From contig JANTQA010000033.1 in the NCBI GenBank assembly GCA_027625915.1, positions 2,976,001 to 3,040,000 of the forward strand: 64,000 bases of DNA, read 5' to 3'. Positions 24,146 through 35,236 of this stretch are shown one piece after another (the stretch's first letter is position 1; each line of letters starts with the position of its first letter). The stretch comes from Anaeramoeba flamelloides. Lineage: Eukaryota; Metamonada; Anaeramoebidae. The translations under genes were made by a program, and so were the position numbers. The notes under the pieces are model-generated. The model saw only the letters and a program-made list of their open reading frames with translations, did not search any database and was not told where the DNA came from.

Positions 24146-24704
24146 TTAAGGTTTACAATCTCAGAAATTTGAAAGAAGATTATTTTGCGTTGTGTGTTGT
24201 GGCTTGTTAATTTGGTTCTTAACTGATCAATCTTGAGCTTGGTATGGGCTTTAATAATGGTTCAAAATAGTAATTTTTGACAATTTTTTTTTTTTGGAAA
24301 TCTAAATTGAAGATTATAAGATTAATATATTACTAGGTAAGTTAAGAAATAAAGAAATGTGATTTGTGGGTTTTTAATTGAAAATTTTGATTAGATTTGG
24401 TTTTATTTGGATCTTTTTATAACATAATTTTTTTTATTTCGTTAATTGAATAAAAAATTAAAATAGAATTCTTTTCTTCTATAACACAAAAATCTACATT
24501 TATTCTTAAACACCCAACAATCTATTAATCTAACACTCTTCATTTTGGATTTCGGAAAAAAAAAAATTGTCAAAAATTACTATTTTGAACCATTATTAAA
24601 GCCCCTACCAAGCTCAAGATTGATCAGTTAAGAACCAAATTAACAAGTCAATATACCCTATGTAAAATAATCTTCTTTCAAATTTCAGGGATTGTAAACC
24701 TTAA
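24146..24704. mobile_element. Foldback MITE-like element, 551 bp, copy 2
   Basis: Exact TTAA at both edges. Ends are GGTTTACAATC and GGGATTGTAAACC, and the arms are inverted across most of the element. It corresponds to 1741-2301 throughout, including 'TTGTTAATTTGGTTCTTA', 'CTGATCAATCTTGAGCTTGG' and the central 'ATTTCGGAAA'. It lies between the first exon of the zinc finger-vWA gene and the 3' end of the CLU gene. Confidence 0.88.
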
Positions 24705-25089
24705 GGGATTAGCTACTCCTATTTTTTTTTTTTAACAAAGGTAATAAAGTGATTTTTATCGCCCTTATCAAATTAAATACGATAATAAACCACCTTAATA
24801 AGCTTCAGAGAAATAAATTATCAAATTAAAAGATTTCATTTTTCCAGTGTAATTTTCACTTTATAGTTTTAATCCTTATTGTTTGGATTTTTAGAATCAA
24901 TTATTTTTTCAAGAAGATACTGATTTTGTATACATTATATTCTTTTAAAAATAGTAATTTAATCGATATTTTCACACAAATTGATTTTTTTAAAGTAAAA
25001 AAAATGTATTGTAACAAAAGTAAAGAATAAATTTGAACAAAAAAAGATAATTTGAAAATTTTAATAAAGGATTTTTCATTTTTTTATTT

Positions 25090-25345
25090 AAAAAGTTGAT
25101 GGAAATTGTTTTTACCTTTAAAACAAGTCTGAAAGTATAATTGGTCCCATAATATTTTTTTTTTTTTTACAAATTCTATCCAAAATAGCCAAGCCTTTCC
25201 TATAATACATTAACATACAAGAATGTGTATTTTTAAAGAGCAACAGCCAATAAATTTAAATATAATTGTCTATTTTTTAAAAAAATGAGAATTTGACCAA
25301 TTTTGAACATTGACTAAATTTGAAATTGAATAATTTTCCCAAAGA
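25090..25345 (+). repeat. Dispersed repeat, copy 2 (partner at 8450-8740)
   Basis: Ordered similarity to 8450-8740, described there. Here it lies downstream of the CLU gene. No terminal repeats were recognised. Confidence 0.6.
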
Positions 25346-25539
25346 AGAAGAAAAAACAATATAAAAATAAAAATTACAAAATAAAAATTAAAAGAAATTA
25401 TTTGAAAATATTTATTTATTGAATCTCTTTATTGGTTAAATTCAAGAGATTTCAAAATTAAATAAGAATGATGGTTTTTTTTTTTTTTTTTTTTTTTTTG
25501 TTTATATAAGAAGTTATTTATGAAGTAAATTTCAAAATT

Positions 25540-25880
25540 TTAGACACAGTTTAAACAGTTGAAAGAATAACTATACTACAGTTTTCCTCCAATTTGGAAT
25601 TAATTTTGATTTTTGCAATATTTTTATCATTTTTTTTTAAGTTTTTTGATTTTCTTTTCTTTTTTCTAATTACTTAATACCTGTTTCATTAGATCTCGAT
25701 TTTTTTTTACAATGGTTGGTTTACAGAAGGTTAATGCTGACTTTGAATAGAAAAATCAATGCAATTAGTTGGTAGGTATCTAATCATTTGATCGATCAAT
25801 AATTGTTGTTGATAAATTTCAACAAATTTACCAATACATTTTTTTGACACACAAATTCCAAAATTTTGGCACATCGATTT
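25540..25880 (+). repeat. Dispersed repeat, three-copy family, copy 1
   Basis: Matches 58890-59275 and 61795-62155. Shared blocks are 'TCAAATTTGGAA.TAATTTTGATTTTTG', 'GTT..ATTAGATC', 'ATGGTTGGT', 'CATTTGATCGATCAAT' and 'ACAAATTTACCAATACATTTTTTTG'. The other two copies are about 2.5 kb apart inside introns of the VPS9 gene. Confidence 0.65.
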
Positions 25881-26055
25881 TTATTTTTTTATTTGCTTTT
25901 TGGATAAAAATGGTTGCATAATAAAAACATTAATACTCGGTAACTTAATCTTGGTTTAATAATAGATTTGGAAAAATATAATATGTATATTACCTATTTT
26001 TGATTTTGACTGTGTGTACAAATTTTTGAAATGGGGTTTTATATTCAAAAAATAA

Positions 26056-29000
26056 TTAATAATCATCAATTTCATAATCAATTGAGATTTGATAAATTGA
26101 AGATAATTTATTTATGAGAGAGTTGTCTTTTTTATTCTGAAGATCATTTAATAGGACATTTAAATATTTTAAAATGGATTCTTGTTTGTATAATTCAATG
26201 ATCAATTTTTCATAAATTTTTTCATTTATTGTATTTAATAAAAGTTTTTTCGAATTGTAAAACAATTTTTTTGTATTTGGTTTAAAATCATTAAACCAAA
26301 TTGAGATAATTTTTTTTGTAATTTCTTGAATTTTCAAAAGTTCATTGGTATTCTTTGTTGATTTCAATTTTTGGAGTGCTTGCTCATAAGTTAAAATTGC
26401 TTTTTCGTATTTGTTTGATTTGTGATAGCTTTGGGCTAATAACAGTAATCTTTCAATTGTGCTTCCGAGAGATAGGCAAAGCTTTGCGTTTTTGATTGCG
26501 TCGTGGGTTTCGTTTGAATTGAATTTAATTTTGGCTAACAGGAATCTGCAATTGGCGATGAAATTTGAATCCTTTTTCCCAACGACTCTTACCGCGATAC
26601 CGATCACCTTGGTTATGATTTGAGAGGCGTGCACATATTGCTTTAATTCGAATAAAGAATTGGCAAAGGGTAAACTGATTTGGATCATCATTTGGTTCCC
26701 TGCCCTGCCGGGGATTTTCTCTAGGATTTTCCAAGCCTTATTATAAAAAATTTTGGAAGCGTCCCAATTGCCTTCCGATTGATAAATCTTTGCTATTTGG
26801 GAATAAGAATAGGCGATTCTCGGGTGATTATTATCGAATAATAGGGAGATCACGGTAATGGAATTTTTAAAATATTCAATTGCCTGTTGGATTTCGTTCA
26901 ATTTGTATTTGGCCTTCATTAATAATGTTAATGGGAAATGGTATTGTGGGTGGTATTGTACAGTGTTAGAAGACGACAAAATCAGTGCCGCCTTTGAGCA
27001 TATAACAACCGAATTCCATTCCTTGAGATAGGAATAAATTTTTGATAATTGTGTAAAAATGTTAATTATTTTATTATTGTTTTTGATTTTATCGGCGCCA
27101 TTTAATTCCTTTTGGATGGCCAATTGCACATTCAATGACTCGAGCGCTAAATCATAAAACCCTTCGTTAATAAAATCTTGGTATTTGCTTGCAAAGGCCA
27201 ATAATGAGGTTTGGTAGTTTAAATGGAATTTAACACGTGGTTCAATTTCAATTTTGCCCGATATTGGCAACCAGTTTGAATGTCTTTGAATCGGTCCAGA
27301 ATGTGTCCCTTTATTGCTATTTCTATTGCCCTTGTTAATTGTAGTTTGATTAATCTCAAGATCAAGATCATTCAAAAGCATCTCGTCGTCCTTTGCTGAC
27401 CAGTCTGGGAAAGAAATTCCCAAATGGTTCCTTATTAATAACAAAAATAAAGGCTTTTTCAGGATTGCTTTTAATTTTTCAGGTTTTATTGATATTTGGA
27501 ATTTCTTTTTTAACATTTTTGGCAATATTTGTGATCTAAATTGTTTACTCTGTAAATCATTTCGACCAATAATTGTATTAAAGAATTCTAAATAAAAATA
27601 ATTCGGGGTAAAAGAATTATATTGCTTTTCTAAGCTATTTTTTTTTTTTTTTTTTTGATGGATTTTAATTTTATGATATTTTAAAAAATGTTCTTCTCTT
27701 CGGATTCGAATTTTTTCTCGAATTTCCTTATTAAAAATATACCTTGTAGTTCGAGCGATCATTTCGTATAAAATCAATTCCTTGATATATGGGGATTGAA
27801 CTTTTTCATAAATTAATCCCAATAATTTGATATTGATACCGTATTCGTGCATTTTCTCTTTCAAAGAATTGGTGTCAATGGAAATGTCGCCAAGCTTTTC
27901 GGGATCTGTAATATTTGAATCCAATACGTTTACAAATTCTGGTATGATCCTTTTTCTTAAATGGACGTTCGCTTGTCTTAAGTCTCGTAAATTATCCCAA
28001 TGATCCTGCACATTATTTTTTTCAAACCCAAATAAATCACTTGACAATTGCGTTTTGTGATTTTTGACTAATTCTGGTCTCAGCTTGGCAGTGTGCGAAA
28101 TGAAATCAAATTCGTCCAAATGGTAGGGCAATATTGTTTCTGCATTTGTGACAAAAAAATTGCTTTTGTTCTGATTTTTTTTAATAAACCCTTTCAAATT
28201 AAAAGACAACGAAGACTCTGTTGGGTAATGGTTTTGGAATTTTCTTATTCTTCGGATTCGGTTTAATTTTGGGTGCTTTTTTGAGAGGCTGTTCCCACTT
28301 AAAAATAAGGAATCAATTAGCTCATCATCGTTGATGTCTATTGATTTGACAGACTTTTTAAGTAATCTTCGTTTTTTCTTGCTTTGGTTTTCGATAATTA
28401 ACTCGTTATTGAATGTTATTGGATTTGAAATCATTTTTGCATAATTTAATAAATTAGTGGATTTGGTTTTCAGATCGCCAACCTCTTTCTTTTTAATTTT
28501 ATTTCTTAATTTTAATTTTGATTTTTTGAAATTTTTTTTATTCTTGTTGGGCTCTTTTTCCTTGGAGACGCGAATTAAGTTTTGATCAAGATCGGTGTTA
28601 ATCTGTGAATTCAATTGCTTGTTTGGTATTTGGTGTGTTTTTAAATTTAAATTATTGGAAGCAATTTTTAAATTTTCGATAATTTCTTTTGGGTACTGCC
28701 ACCAGAATCTGTTCCTTTGTAAAGTTGTCGTTTCTTCGGTCACAAATACTCGAAATCCTAAATGGTCCACCACACACTGTAAGGGTACATACAAATCTTG
28801 CACCATTGCGCTTTTTAAAAACTGTGATCCAACCAACCGATATTTGCAGAGTTTCGACCAGGTGTCTTCCTCGTCCTCGTCAAGTGGATCTGTCAGGATA
28901 TAAAAATTCAAACCTGCTACAGTATAGAGATCTGATTTGTCTTGAATTTCGTCTTTTTCTTCGTCATTCTTTTCTTGTTGTGTTTGTGAGAAAATTTGAG

Positions 29001-29795
29001 TTTCATTTGGTTTGTTTTTTTTCTCTTGTTCTTGTTCTTGTTCGTGTTTTTTTTCTTGTTCTAGTTCTTGTTCTTGTTTCTGTTTCTTTGGAAGTGAATT
29101 TAAATTACGAGATATGTTGCTGTTGATATTCAAGAAATCTTTTTGTGGTGAATTATCACAGTTTAATTTCCTTTTCCTTTCGTTGTCTAAAGCAGCAATT
29201 GGTTTGTAAGTTTTTAAGCTGTTTGGTAAATGTAATTCCTCAACAATAGTTTTGGCAATCGTCTTTGATTGGTCAACAAAGGATCGATAAAAACCATATA
29301 ATTTTAATGCCTTTTCAATACGCTCTTCAAATTTTGAGAGCTCTTCAGTTGGCTCTACATAGGAGTCATTTAATTTTTCTAAATGCTTGATTGTCCAATC
29401 CACAGACTCAATATTGATCGACAGGTTGGTGTTGTTTTGTTCATTTGCATAGAAATTTAATGCCTCAAGCTCAAGTTCCCCTAAACTAATGTCAGATATA
29501 TCGCTGTCATTTGTATTACTAAATTTGCTGACACTGCGACTATATCCGTTAAATTAATTTAATTTTTTATTTTTTTTTTTTTTGCATTTTGGTTATTGTG
29601 TTTTTGTTATGTAAACTGAAAGAAAATTTTTGATTTTTACCTTGAAGATGAAATTAGTCGAAGGGACTTTCTTAAACTTTTGTTTCTTGAATTCTTATTT
29701 TTCTTTAAAGTGCCATCTAAAATTTTGTATATTTCATTATTTTTATTTATTTTGATCGATGAAAAATTTTTTGTTGTTTTTGTTGATGGAAACAT
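26056..29795 (-). CDS. CLU family (clustered mitochondria) protein with TPR repeats
   Basis: Two exons, 29795-29641 and 29539-26056, joined by a 101-bp GT-AG intron with AG|T completing a Ser codon, encode 1212 residues. The first 250 residues are polar with E/Q/K runs. The CLU domain spans about 255-700: 'DLYVPLQCVVDHLGFRVFVT' matches the VPL.C.VD..GFR signature, and 'HTAKLRPELVKNHKTQLSSD', then 'HEYGINIKLLGLI' and an 'EMIARTTR' helix match the family order. TPR-like helical hairpins fill about 850-1090 ('HPRIAYSYSQIAKIYQSEGN'). CLU/CLUH proteins bind mRNAs for mitochondrial proteins and keep mitochondria dispersed, acting in the cytosol. If the host has reduced mitochondria, the target would be of interest. 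Homopolymer-rich inserts lengthen the linkers. The start ATG follows an upstream ATG with an immediate stop. Confidence 0.9.
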
Positions 29796-31750
29796 TTTTA
29801 AAACATAAAATGTTTTTTTTTGTATTTAAATGTTTTTGAAAAAAAATGATTTTTCATCAAGTAACAAATAGAATTTGTATATTACTTGGTTAAATTATGA
29901 AAAAATGTTTACAGTTGGGTTTTATTCAAGATTTGTAAGAATTTTTAAAAAAGGAAAATAAGTAAATAAAAATATAACATTTTAACGGTTTTCATAATAA
30001 GATCGAAGATGGGGAAAAAGTTTTGGATTTTGGTTGCGTAGTGGTTGTTTATAGCCCTTGTTCAAAGAAAATATTATTCTTATTCATAATTCATTTAGGG
30101 TTTGAGATAAAAAAAAAACACCAATTAAAAAATAATTAAATGAAGAAAGTTTGAAGAATGAGAGAAAATATCTTCGTCAATAATTTTGGACTAAAACTTT
30201 TGATCATTCTTTCTTATTGGAAGTGATTGATTTTTTTACTTTATAAATATGGAGAATATTCATGTATTACAATTACTAGTTATTTGTATGAGTTTTAAAA
30301 AACCCCTTTGAATTATACTACCACTCCTTAATGCGTAGAAGACTAAGGAGGAATTAACACATGTTCTGGAACATTAAATAATGATTAATATGAGGAAAAA
30401 TCTTTTCAAAAAAAGAATAAAAATATCCGAAAAAAGTATATTTTTTTTTTTTTAATTATTTAAGGGGAAATTTCTTAATTCCTTCTATTTACAATTAGTG
30501 TGCCGATAATTCTATTAAATAGATGAACGTCATAGATTTTTAACAAATTTCTATTAATCCTAGAAAAATACTTTTTGGTTTTTTTTAGTTCTTGTTTTTA
30601 TTTGAAAAATTGAAAGATTGTCTAAATAAACATAAATTAAAAAAAACCTAGGAAATTAACGGCACTTCTCCTCTTCTTAAATTTTAATTTAGAAATGGGT
30701 TGAGGGACTTTAAAATTCCCCTATTACATACCAAGGGTAATAAATTTAATGAATTTTTTTTTTATTAATAATATCAAAAATAATATTATTTTAAAATAAA
30801 TAAGAAATATTAATTTTTTTAGAAATCAGATTTTATGATTATTTTCATTGGATGGACAATTCATGAGAAAATGGTAACAAATGAGTTTTTTCTTGTTCTC
30901 TCTCAAAAAAAAGAGAGAGACAATAATAATAATAATAATAATAATAAGTGTACTCTATCATATGTCCAAGTATATTAAATCTTAAACAGTAAAAATCAGA
31001 TTTTATTTTTAAATTCGACTTGATATAACAATTTCTTTGAGGAAAGGGCATTAAAAATTTTGTAATTTTGATTTAGGGTATTTGAAAAAAGGGACTTTTT
31101 AATTATTTTTCCTTTGAATAATTCTTAAAAAATATATACAATCTAAAAAATAAAATACAACCCATTGTTAGATAAGAAATAATTGTGATCTTCATCTGAT
31201 ATATCACAATTCTTCTTTCCACCCTTGTATGTTTGGTGTGAAAAACTCGAAAAATACTCTTTTTTTTTTTTTTTTTTATTGTTGAGCAGAGGTGATTCAA
31301 CAAAATTACCTCCTATTTGCCTGAAACTCTAAAATTGTATTTAGGGTTTTTTTATCCTAACTGTAATGTAAGCAGGATTACAGCTCAAAGGATATCTTTT
31401 CTTTAAAAAATGAAAAGAATAAATTATTTCGGAAAAAAGACAAGAAAAAGAGAAAGAAAAGCAAGAAATGAAAGAGAGTCAAAAAATAATAGAAAAAAGA
31501 AAAAACTTCAGTGAAAAGTTTTTTTTTGCCCCAAGTGTTGAATGGGCTGGTGGTTGTTTCCTTTTATGTCGTTTTTTTTTGGATCGCCACCATAGGTTGT
31601 TTTAATAAAGAGTTCTAAATATTTGAATAACTATAGATCAAATGAAAAAGGCTGTTTATTAAATTTTGATTTAGAACTTTATAGATGGGTTGAATCTAAA
31701 AAGCTCTGGTTTTTTAAGAATAAGATTTGGTTTTCGAAATTTTCTTTTCA
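29796..31750. other. Upstream region of CLU gene, no gene seen
   Basis: Probably holds the CLU promoter. AT-rich, with a degenerate 'AACGGCACTT' module near 30660 recalling the foldback family at 8.8-9.8 kb. No open frame of credible composition is present. Confidence 0.5.
30921..30947. repeat. (AAT)n microsatellite
   Basis: About nine AAT units directly follow a GA-rich AGAGAGAGAC run. It is noncoding. Confidence 0.9.
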
Positions 31751-31756
31751 GTTGCT

Positions 31757-32015
31757 TTGCTTTTTTTTTTTTTTTTTTTTTTGTGTTTTTTTTTTTTTTT
31801 TTTTGTAAGTTTTTTTTTTTTTTTGTAAGTTTCTCAAATCTTGTTTTCGCAAAATCCCAGTACAAGATACCGACTCGACAGCAAAAACACAGTCAAAGTA
31901 ACGACTCGACAGATAGTACGGAAAGTTCAATTCGGTTCACTTTGGTTGGTTAAGTCCAGCTCAATTCGTCGAAGATCTGATCATGAACAAGTTTGGTTGG
32001 GTTAGTCATGATCAG
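31757..32015 (-). repeat. GC-richer 170-bp body with A-rich tail, possible SINE-like insert
   Basis: Read leftward from 32015, about 170 bases of unusually balanced composition lead into CTTAC followed by A12, CTTAC again and a longer A run down to 31757. This 'body plus A-tail' order is what a retroposed RNA leaves. The body contains GACTCGACAG twice and a local hairpin (TGATCATGA with TCATGATCA). 'GTTCATGATC' is a loose match to a pol III B box, but no A box is convincing. A retroposed structural RNA, a SINE or foreign DNA are all possible. Only one copy was seen in this window. Confidence 0.4.
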
Positions 32016-32035
32016 GTCAACCAATTCTTATAATG

Positions 32036-32148
32036 ATTTTTTATACTTTTTACCTTTCCCAAACACCTAAAAAAACAAAAAGAGAAGGAACATAGAGCCC
32101 AAGTAACTTAAGAAGGGAAATTTGGAAAAGGTAAAAAGTATAAAAAAT
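32036..32148. mobile_element. Small hairpin element, 113 bp
   Basis: 'ATTTTTTATACTTTTTACCT' on the left has an exact inverse on the right, extending to a roughly 24-bp arm with one gap. A purine-rich loop of about 60 bases lies between. It has no coding content. It directly abuts the GC-richer body at 31757-32015. Confidence 0.7.
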
Positions 32149-33089
32149 AAAAATACTCTTTTTTGAAGATATTTTTTATCAAATTACTTCTACCAATGTT
32201 ATTAAATTTCACAAAAGATTTAAAAGTCTATTTTTTCTAGATATAAAATGATCTTTTAGTTGCTCAATTACCCGAAATATCAAATTATTTTTTGAAGAAA
32301 TATGCTAAATAAATGGAAAAAATGACCTATTTTATCGAGATATTTATTTTATTTATTATTTTTATGAACCATAAACTAAAAAAATATGATGAAAAATAAT
32401 CTTTTTTCCTAGGAATATTTATATTGGTTATTTTTAGAAAATTATTATTTCTGTAATAATACTCTACTGATTATGAATATTATTGAATTTTTGTCTTTTA
32501 ATGTTTTTTTTTTGAAAAATATATAACCCAGTTTTTGGAAATGGTGTCTTAATATTAAAAATCAAAGCAACATAGGAACAGAAGACATTTGAATTTTCTC
32601 TTGGACTTAATTATCCAGTTATGTTTTTTATTCAAAAAAATAGATTTTTAAATGTGTTGTTATTAATGAATGTTAGCTATTTTGGGAGTTTAAAAGGATG
32701 AAGAAATAATTTTTTTTAAAAAGTTTGAAATTTAGAAACAATTACCTTTTTAATTGAGAGTCTCGTATTTTAAAACTTTTATAATTAGAATAGAAAAATT
32801 GGTCTAGCTTTAATGATCTGAAAAGAATGAAAAACTAGCGAGATTGTTTTTTTTTATTTTTTGTGTTTTTAATTTTTTTCCCGATGATCCACACTATTTC
32901 AAAAAATAATAACTCACACCTTTTGACTCATTGTTTCGACTACAAACAATTTTTTTTTCTTTCTGGGAGATATAAATATCACCCTCTCAAGAAAAATACA
33001 TTGCTTATTTTCTCAACTTCGTACAAATAATGACAGATATTTAATTTCAAAACAATTTCTAAAAAGTACAAGTGTAAACATGGGGTCTG
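32149..33089. other. Intergenic AT-rich stretch
   Basis: No sustained frame, RNA gene or recognised repeat. It shows only homopolymer-rich AT sequence with scattered GATATTTAT-type motifs. Confidence 0.5.
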
Positions 33090-33639
33090 GTAAATAATAG
33101 AATTTTTACAATTTTAGAGATAAATAAAGATAACAATGAATTGTTCCAAAATTTATAATAATATACGATACTCCTGTTTTAATTTTTGATCTCAAAGGGA
33201 TTTTCTCTATAAAAGTGTTTGGTAAATACCACTACATTGTTTGAAACTTTTTTTTTTTTTTTTTATAATTACAAGCTTTGTATTTACCAAACGATTTTTG
33301 GATTAAAATCTTTATTAATCTTCTAAAATAATCAGATTTTATATTCACTATTACCCAAAATTTGGATAAATGAATGAAACTCTTTATTTACAGTCAGTTC
33401 CACTTTTAAAGCACAAACTTCAACGAAATTTAAGGCACAATAAGTATCAGATTCTAGGAAAATAAATTCCAAATTAATTTGACACAAAATTCAGATTCTA
33501 GTAAAATAAATTTTAAAAAAAATTCCAAATTTTGTGACTTAATTTGAGATTTTTCTGTGCTTTAAATTTCGTTGAACTTTTGTGCCTTAAATTTGAAACT
33601 GGCTTTATCTCTAAAATTATAAAAATTTTATTTTTTACA
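33090..33639. mobile_element. 550-bp element with about 38-bp inverted ends, containing a nested palindrome
   Basis: The left end 'GTAAATAATAGAATTTTTAC…' and the right end are inverted for about 38 bp, sharing 'AATTTTAGAGATAAA'. Inside, GTTTGGTAAATAC (about 33217) pairs with GTATTTACCAAAC (about 33273), and a larger palindrome occupies 33395-33601. The arrangement suggests one hairpin element inserted in another. No frame is open. Confidence 0.7.
33395..33601. mobile_element. Inner hairpin element, about 207 bp
   Basis: 'TTCAACGAAATTTAAGGCAC' on the left pairs with GTGC(C/T)TTAAATTTCGTTGAA on the right. The outer ends are CAGTTCCACTTTTAAAGC against GTGCCTTAAATTTGAAACTG. A pair of direct repeats (CAGATTCTAG.AAAATAAATT) lies in the centre. 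It is nested in the 33090-33639 element. Confidence 0.7.
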
Positions 33640-34119
33640 ATATTCACTTTTCGATTTGTGTAAGTCTGCAATCCAAAAAAAAAATGAAAAGAAATATATT
33701 AAAAAATCAAAATGATTGTTAACAATTCTCTTAACAAATAATTAATAATTACATAATTTAAAGACTTGGTAATAAGCCAATGAACAGATGTGTTAGAAAA
33801 TTTTAAGAACAAATTTACAAAACTAAATTTTTTTAAATTCTTGGATTAATACGTCTATTACCGAAATCTATTAAATAAAGAGACACACCAATTCTTATTT
33901 ATAATACCAAAACAAAATTCGAAAATTTATTAATTTCAGCAAATAAAAATATATTTAAATCCAACAAAAAAAAATCCGATAACTTATCTCTTCCTTATCT
34001 TGAAAAAATAATACAATTCAATCAAAAAACAAACGAAAAAAATAATTTGAAATTAGTTAATTTTAATTGAACTTTAAAAAGAAAATTTAAGAAAACGTAT
34101 ATAATGAGTTGCTGAATTA

Positions 34120-34720
34120 AACTAGTTAAGCAGTTTTTCTCTATTCCCAAATTTAAATCATTTGAATAAATTCTTTGATTTTTCACTATTCTTTGAAATT
34201 TCAGAAAACAACTGTTAGTTTTTTTTTTTTAATTTTAGAAATTAAAACAAAACTTAGGCAGTTTACTACACTTAACCACACAATGACATTATAAAATAAT
34301 AAACAATTAAAAATTCTTCTATCAAAAATATAAAAGTTATTCATCAAGTTCAACAATTTTAAAATTCATAACATTTACTAACTGCTTCAATAGAGACTAC
34401 TATTTAATAAATAAAAAATTTATATAAATTTTGTACCATATGTTTAAAATATGAACATAAGGAAATGATCAAAAATATTGATCATCGATTTATGTGCCTT
34501 TCCTTCCTTTTAAAATGATGAATTAATACTTTTAAATAAAATAAAACTAATAAATCATCAATTAATTAATTTTAAACCAAGACATATTGAAATTATTTTC
34601 ATCAATTAATTGTAAAATCTATGGGGTTAAACATACATTTCTAAAACATAACTTTAAATATAGGGCACTTACAGTGTAATTTATACTTCTTTCTGATAAA
34701 ATAATAATAATAAAAGTGCC
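34120..34720 (+). repeat. Second copy of the 20.6-21.4 kb duplicated segment
   Basis: Follows the order of 20850-21370: 'GAATAAATTCTTTGATTTTTC', a T run with TTTTAATTTTAGAAAT, 'AAGTTCAACAATTTTAAAAT', then the zinc finger-like piece and an AATAATAATAATAA run. Divergence is substantial, with many substitutions and gaps. Confidence 0.6.
34405..34520 (+). pseudogene. Decayed copy of the Cys-pair zinc finger fragment
   Basis: A frame with 'FCTICLKYEHKEMIKNIDHR' aligns with 'FCPLCLKYELKEMIENIDHF' at 21.1 kb. It stays open for only about 40 residues before a TAA and then loses similarity. There is no start codon. This is a gene fragment rather than a working gene. Confidence 0.5.
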
Positions 34721-35236
34721 CCTTTTTTTCATTCAATTTAATTGAATCTTTGATAATTTATTAATCTCTGGTCATGAAAAAAAAAAATTAATAATGTTAT
34801 GAGTTAATGATTTATTAATGGAAAATATTAAGAGATTAAAATAAATTACATACCAAGAAAAAATAGAAAAAAACAAAAAATAAAGTTGATTTCAGATTTA
34901 ATGAGTGAGTGACATATCATTAATATTTATGAAAACTTTTCCCACTCAACTTATTATTTAGGTTTGGGAAATAAAATAATTATTGATTATTAACAAAATT
35001 AAAAATAGTACTATTATTTTTACCAAATAAAAAACATTTGAATTACAGGTAATATTACACAAAAGAAAGAGTTTTATTCTCCAAATAATAATTATTAAAT
35101 AATTATTAAAAATTTTCCTCTTTCTATAATTCTCTTCTCTTTGCCCACCTCCCCATTTTTTTTTTTTTTTTTTTTTATTTATAAATCTGATAAATATTAA
35201 AAAAAAAAAGTAAAAAAAAACAATAACAAAATATTA

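Larger units (their letters stand above)
24705..26055. other. Intergenic repeats between zinc finger-vWA and CLU genes
   Basis: Begins with TTAAGGGATTAG, the left end sequence of the 754-bp element at 13327-14088, though no matching body follows, so this may be a truncated end. It then holds two dispersed repeats (25090-25345 and 25540-25880) and a T run at about 25477-25499. No gene is seen. Confidence 0.5.
33640..35236. other. 3' flank of the BEACH gene, with duplicated zinc finger segment
   Basis: Contains the second copy of the foldback-module and zinc finger segment at 34120-34720. It ends in C-rich then T-rich sequence (35117-35178) just beyond the BEACH stop. No complete gene is seen. 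Confidence 0.55.

Noticed and set aside
28595-29209. Plus-strand frames rich in Cys, Ser and Phe
   Set aside because: They are antisense to CLU gene E/Q/K repeats. The Cys pattern is a by-product of the Glu/Gln codons.
31623-31953. Overlapping Phe-rich and Lys-rich frames on both strands
   Set aside because: They are created by the long T run at 31757-31830.
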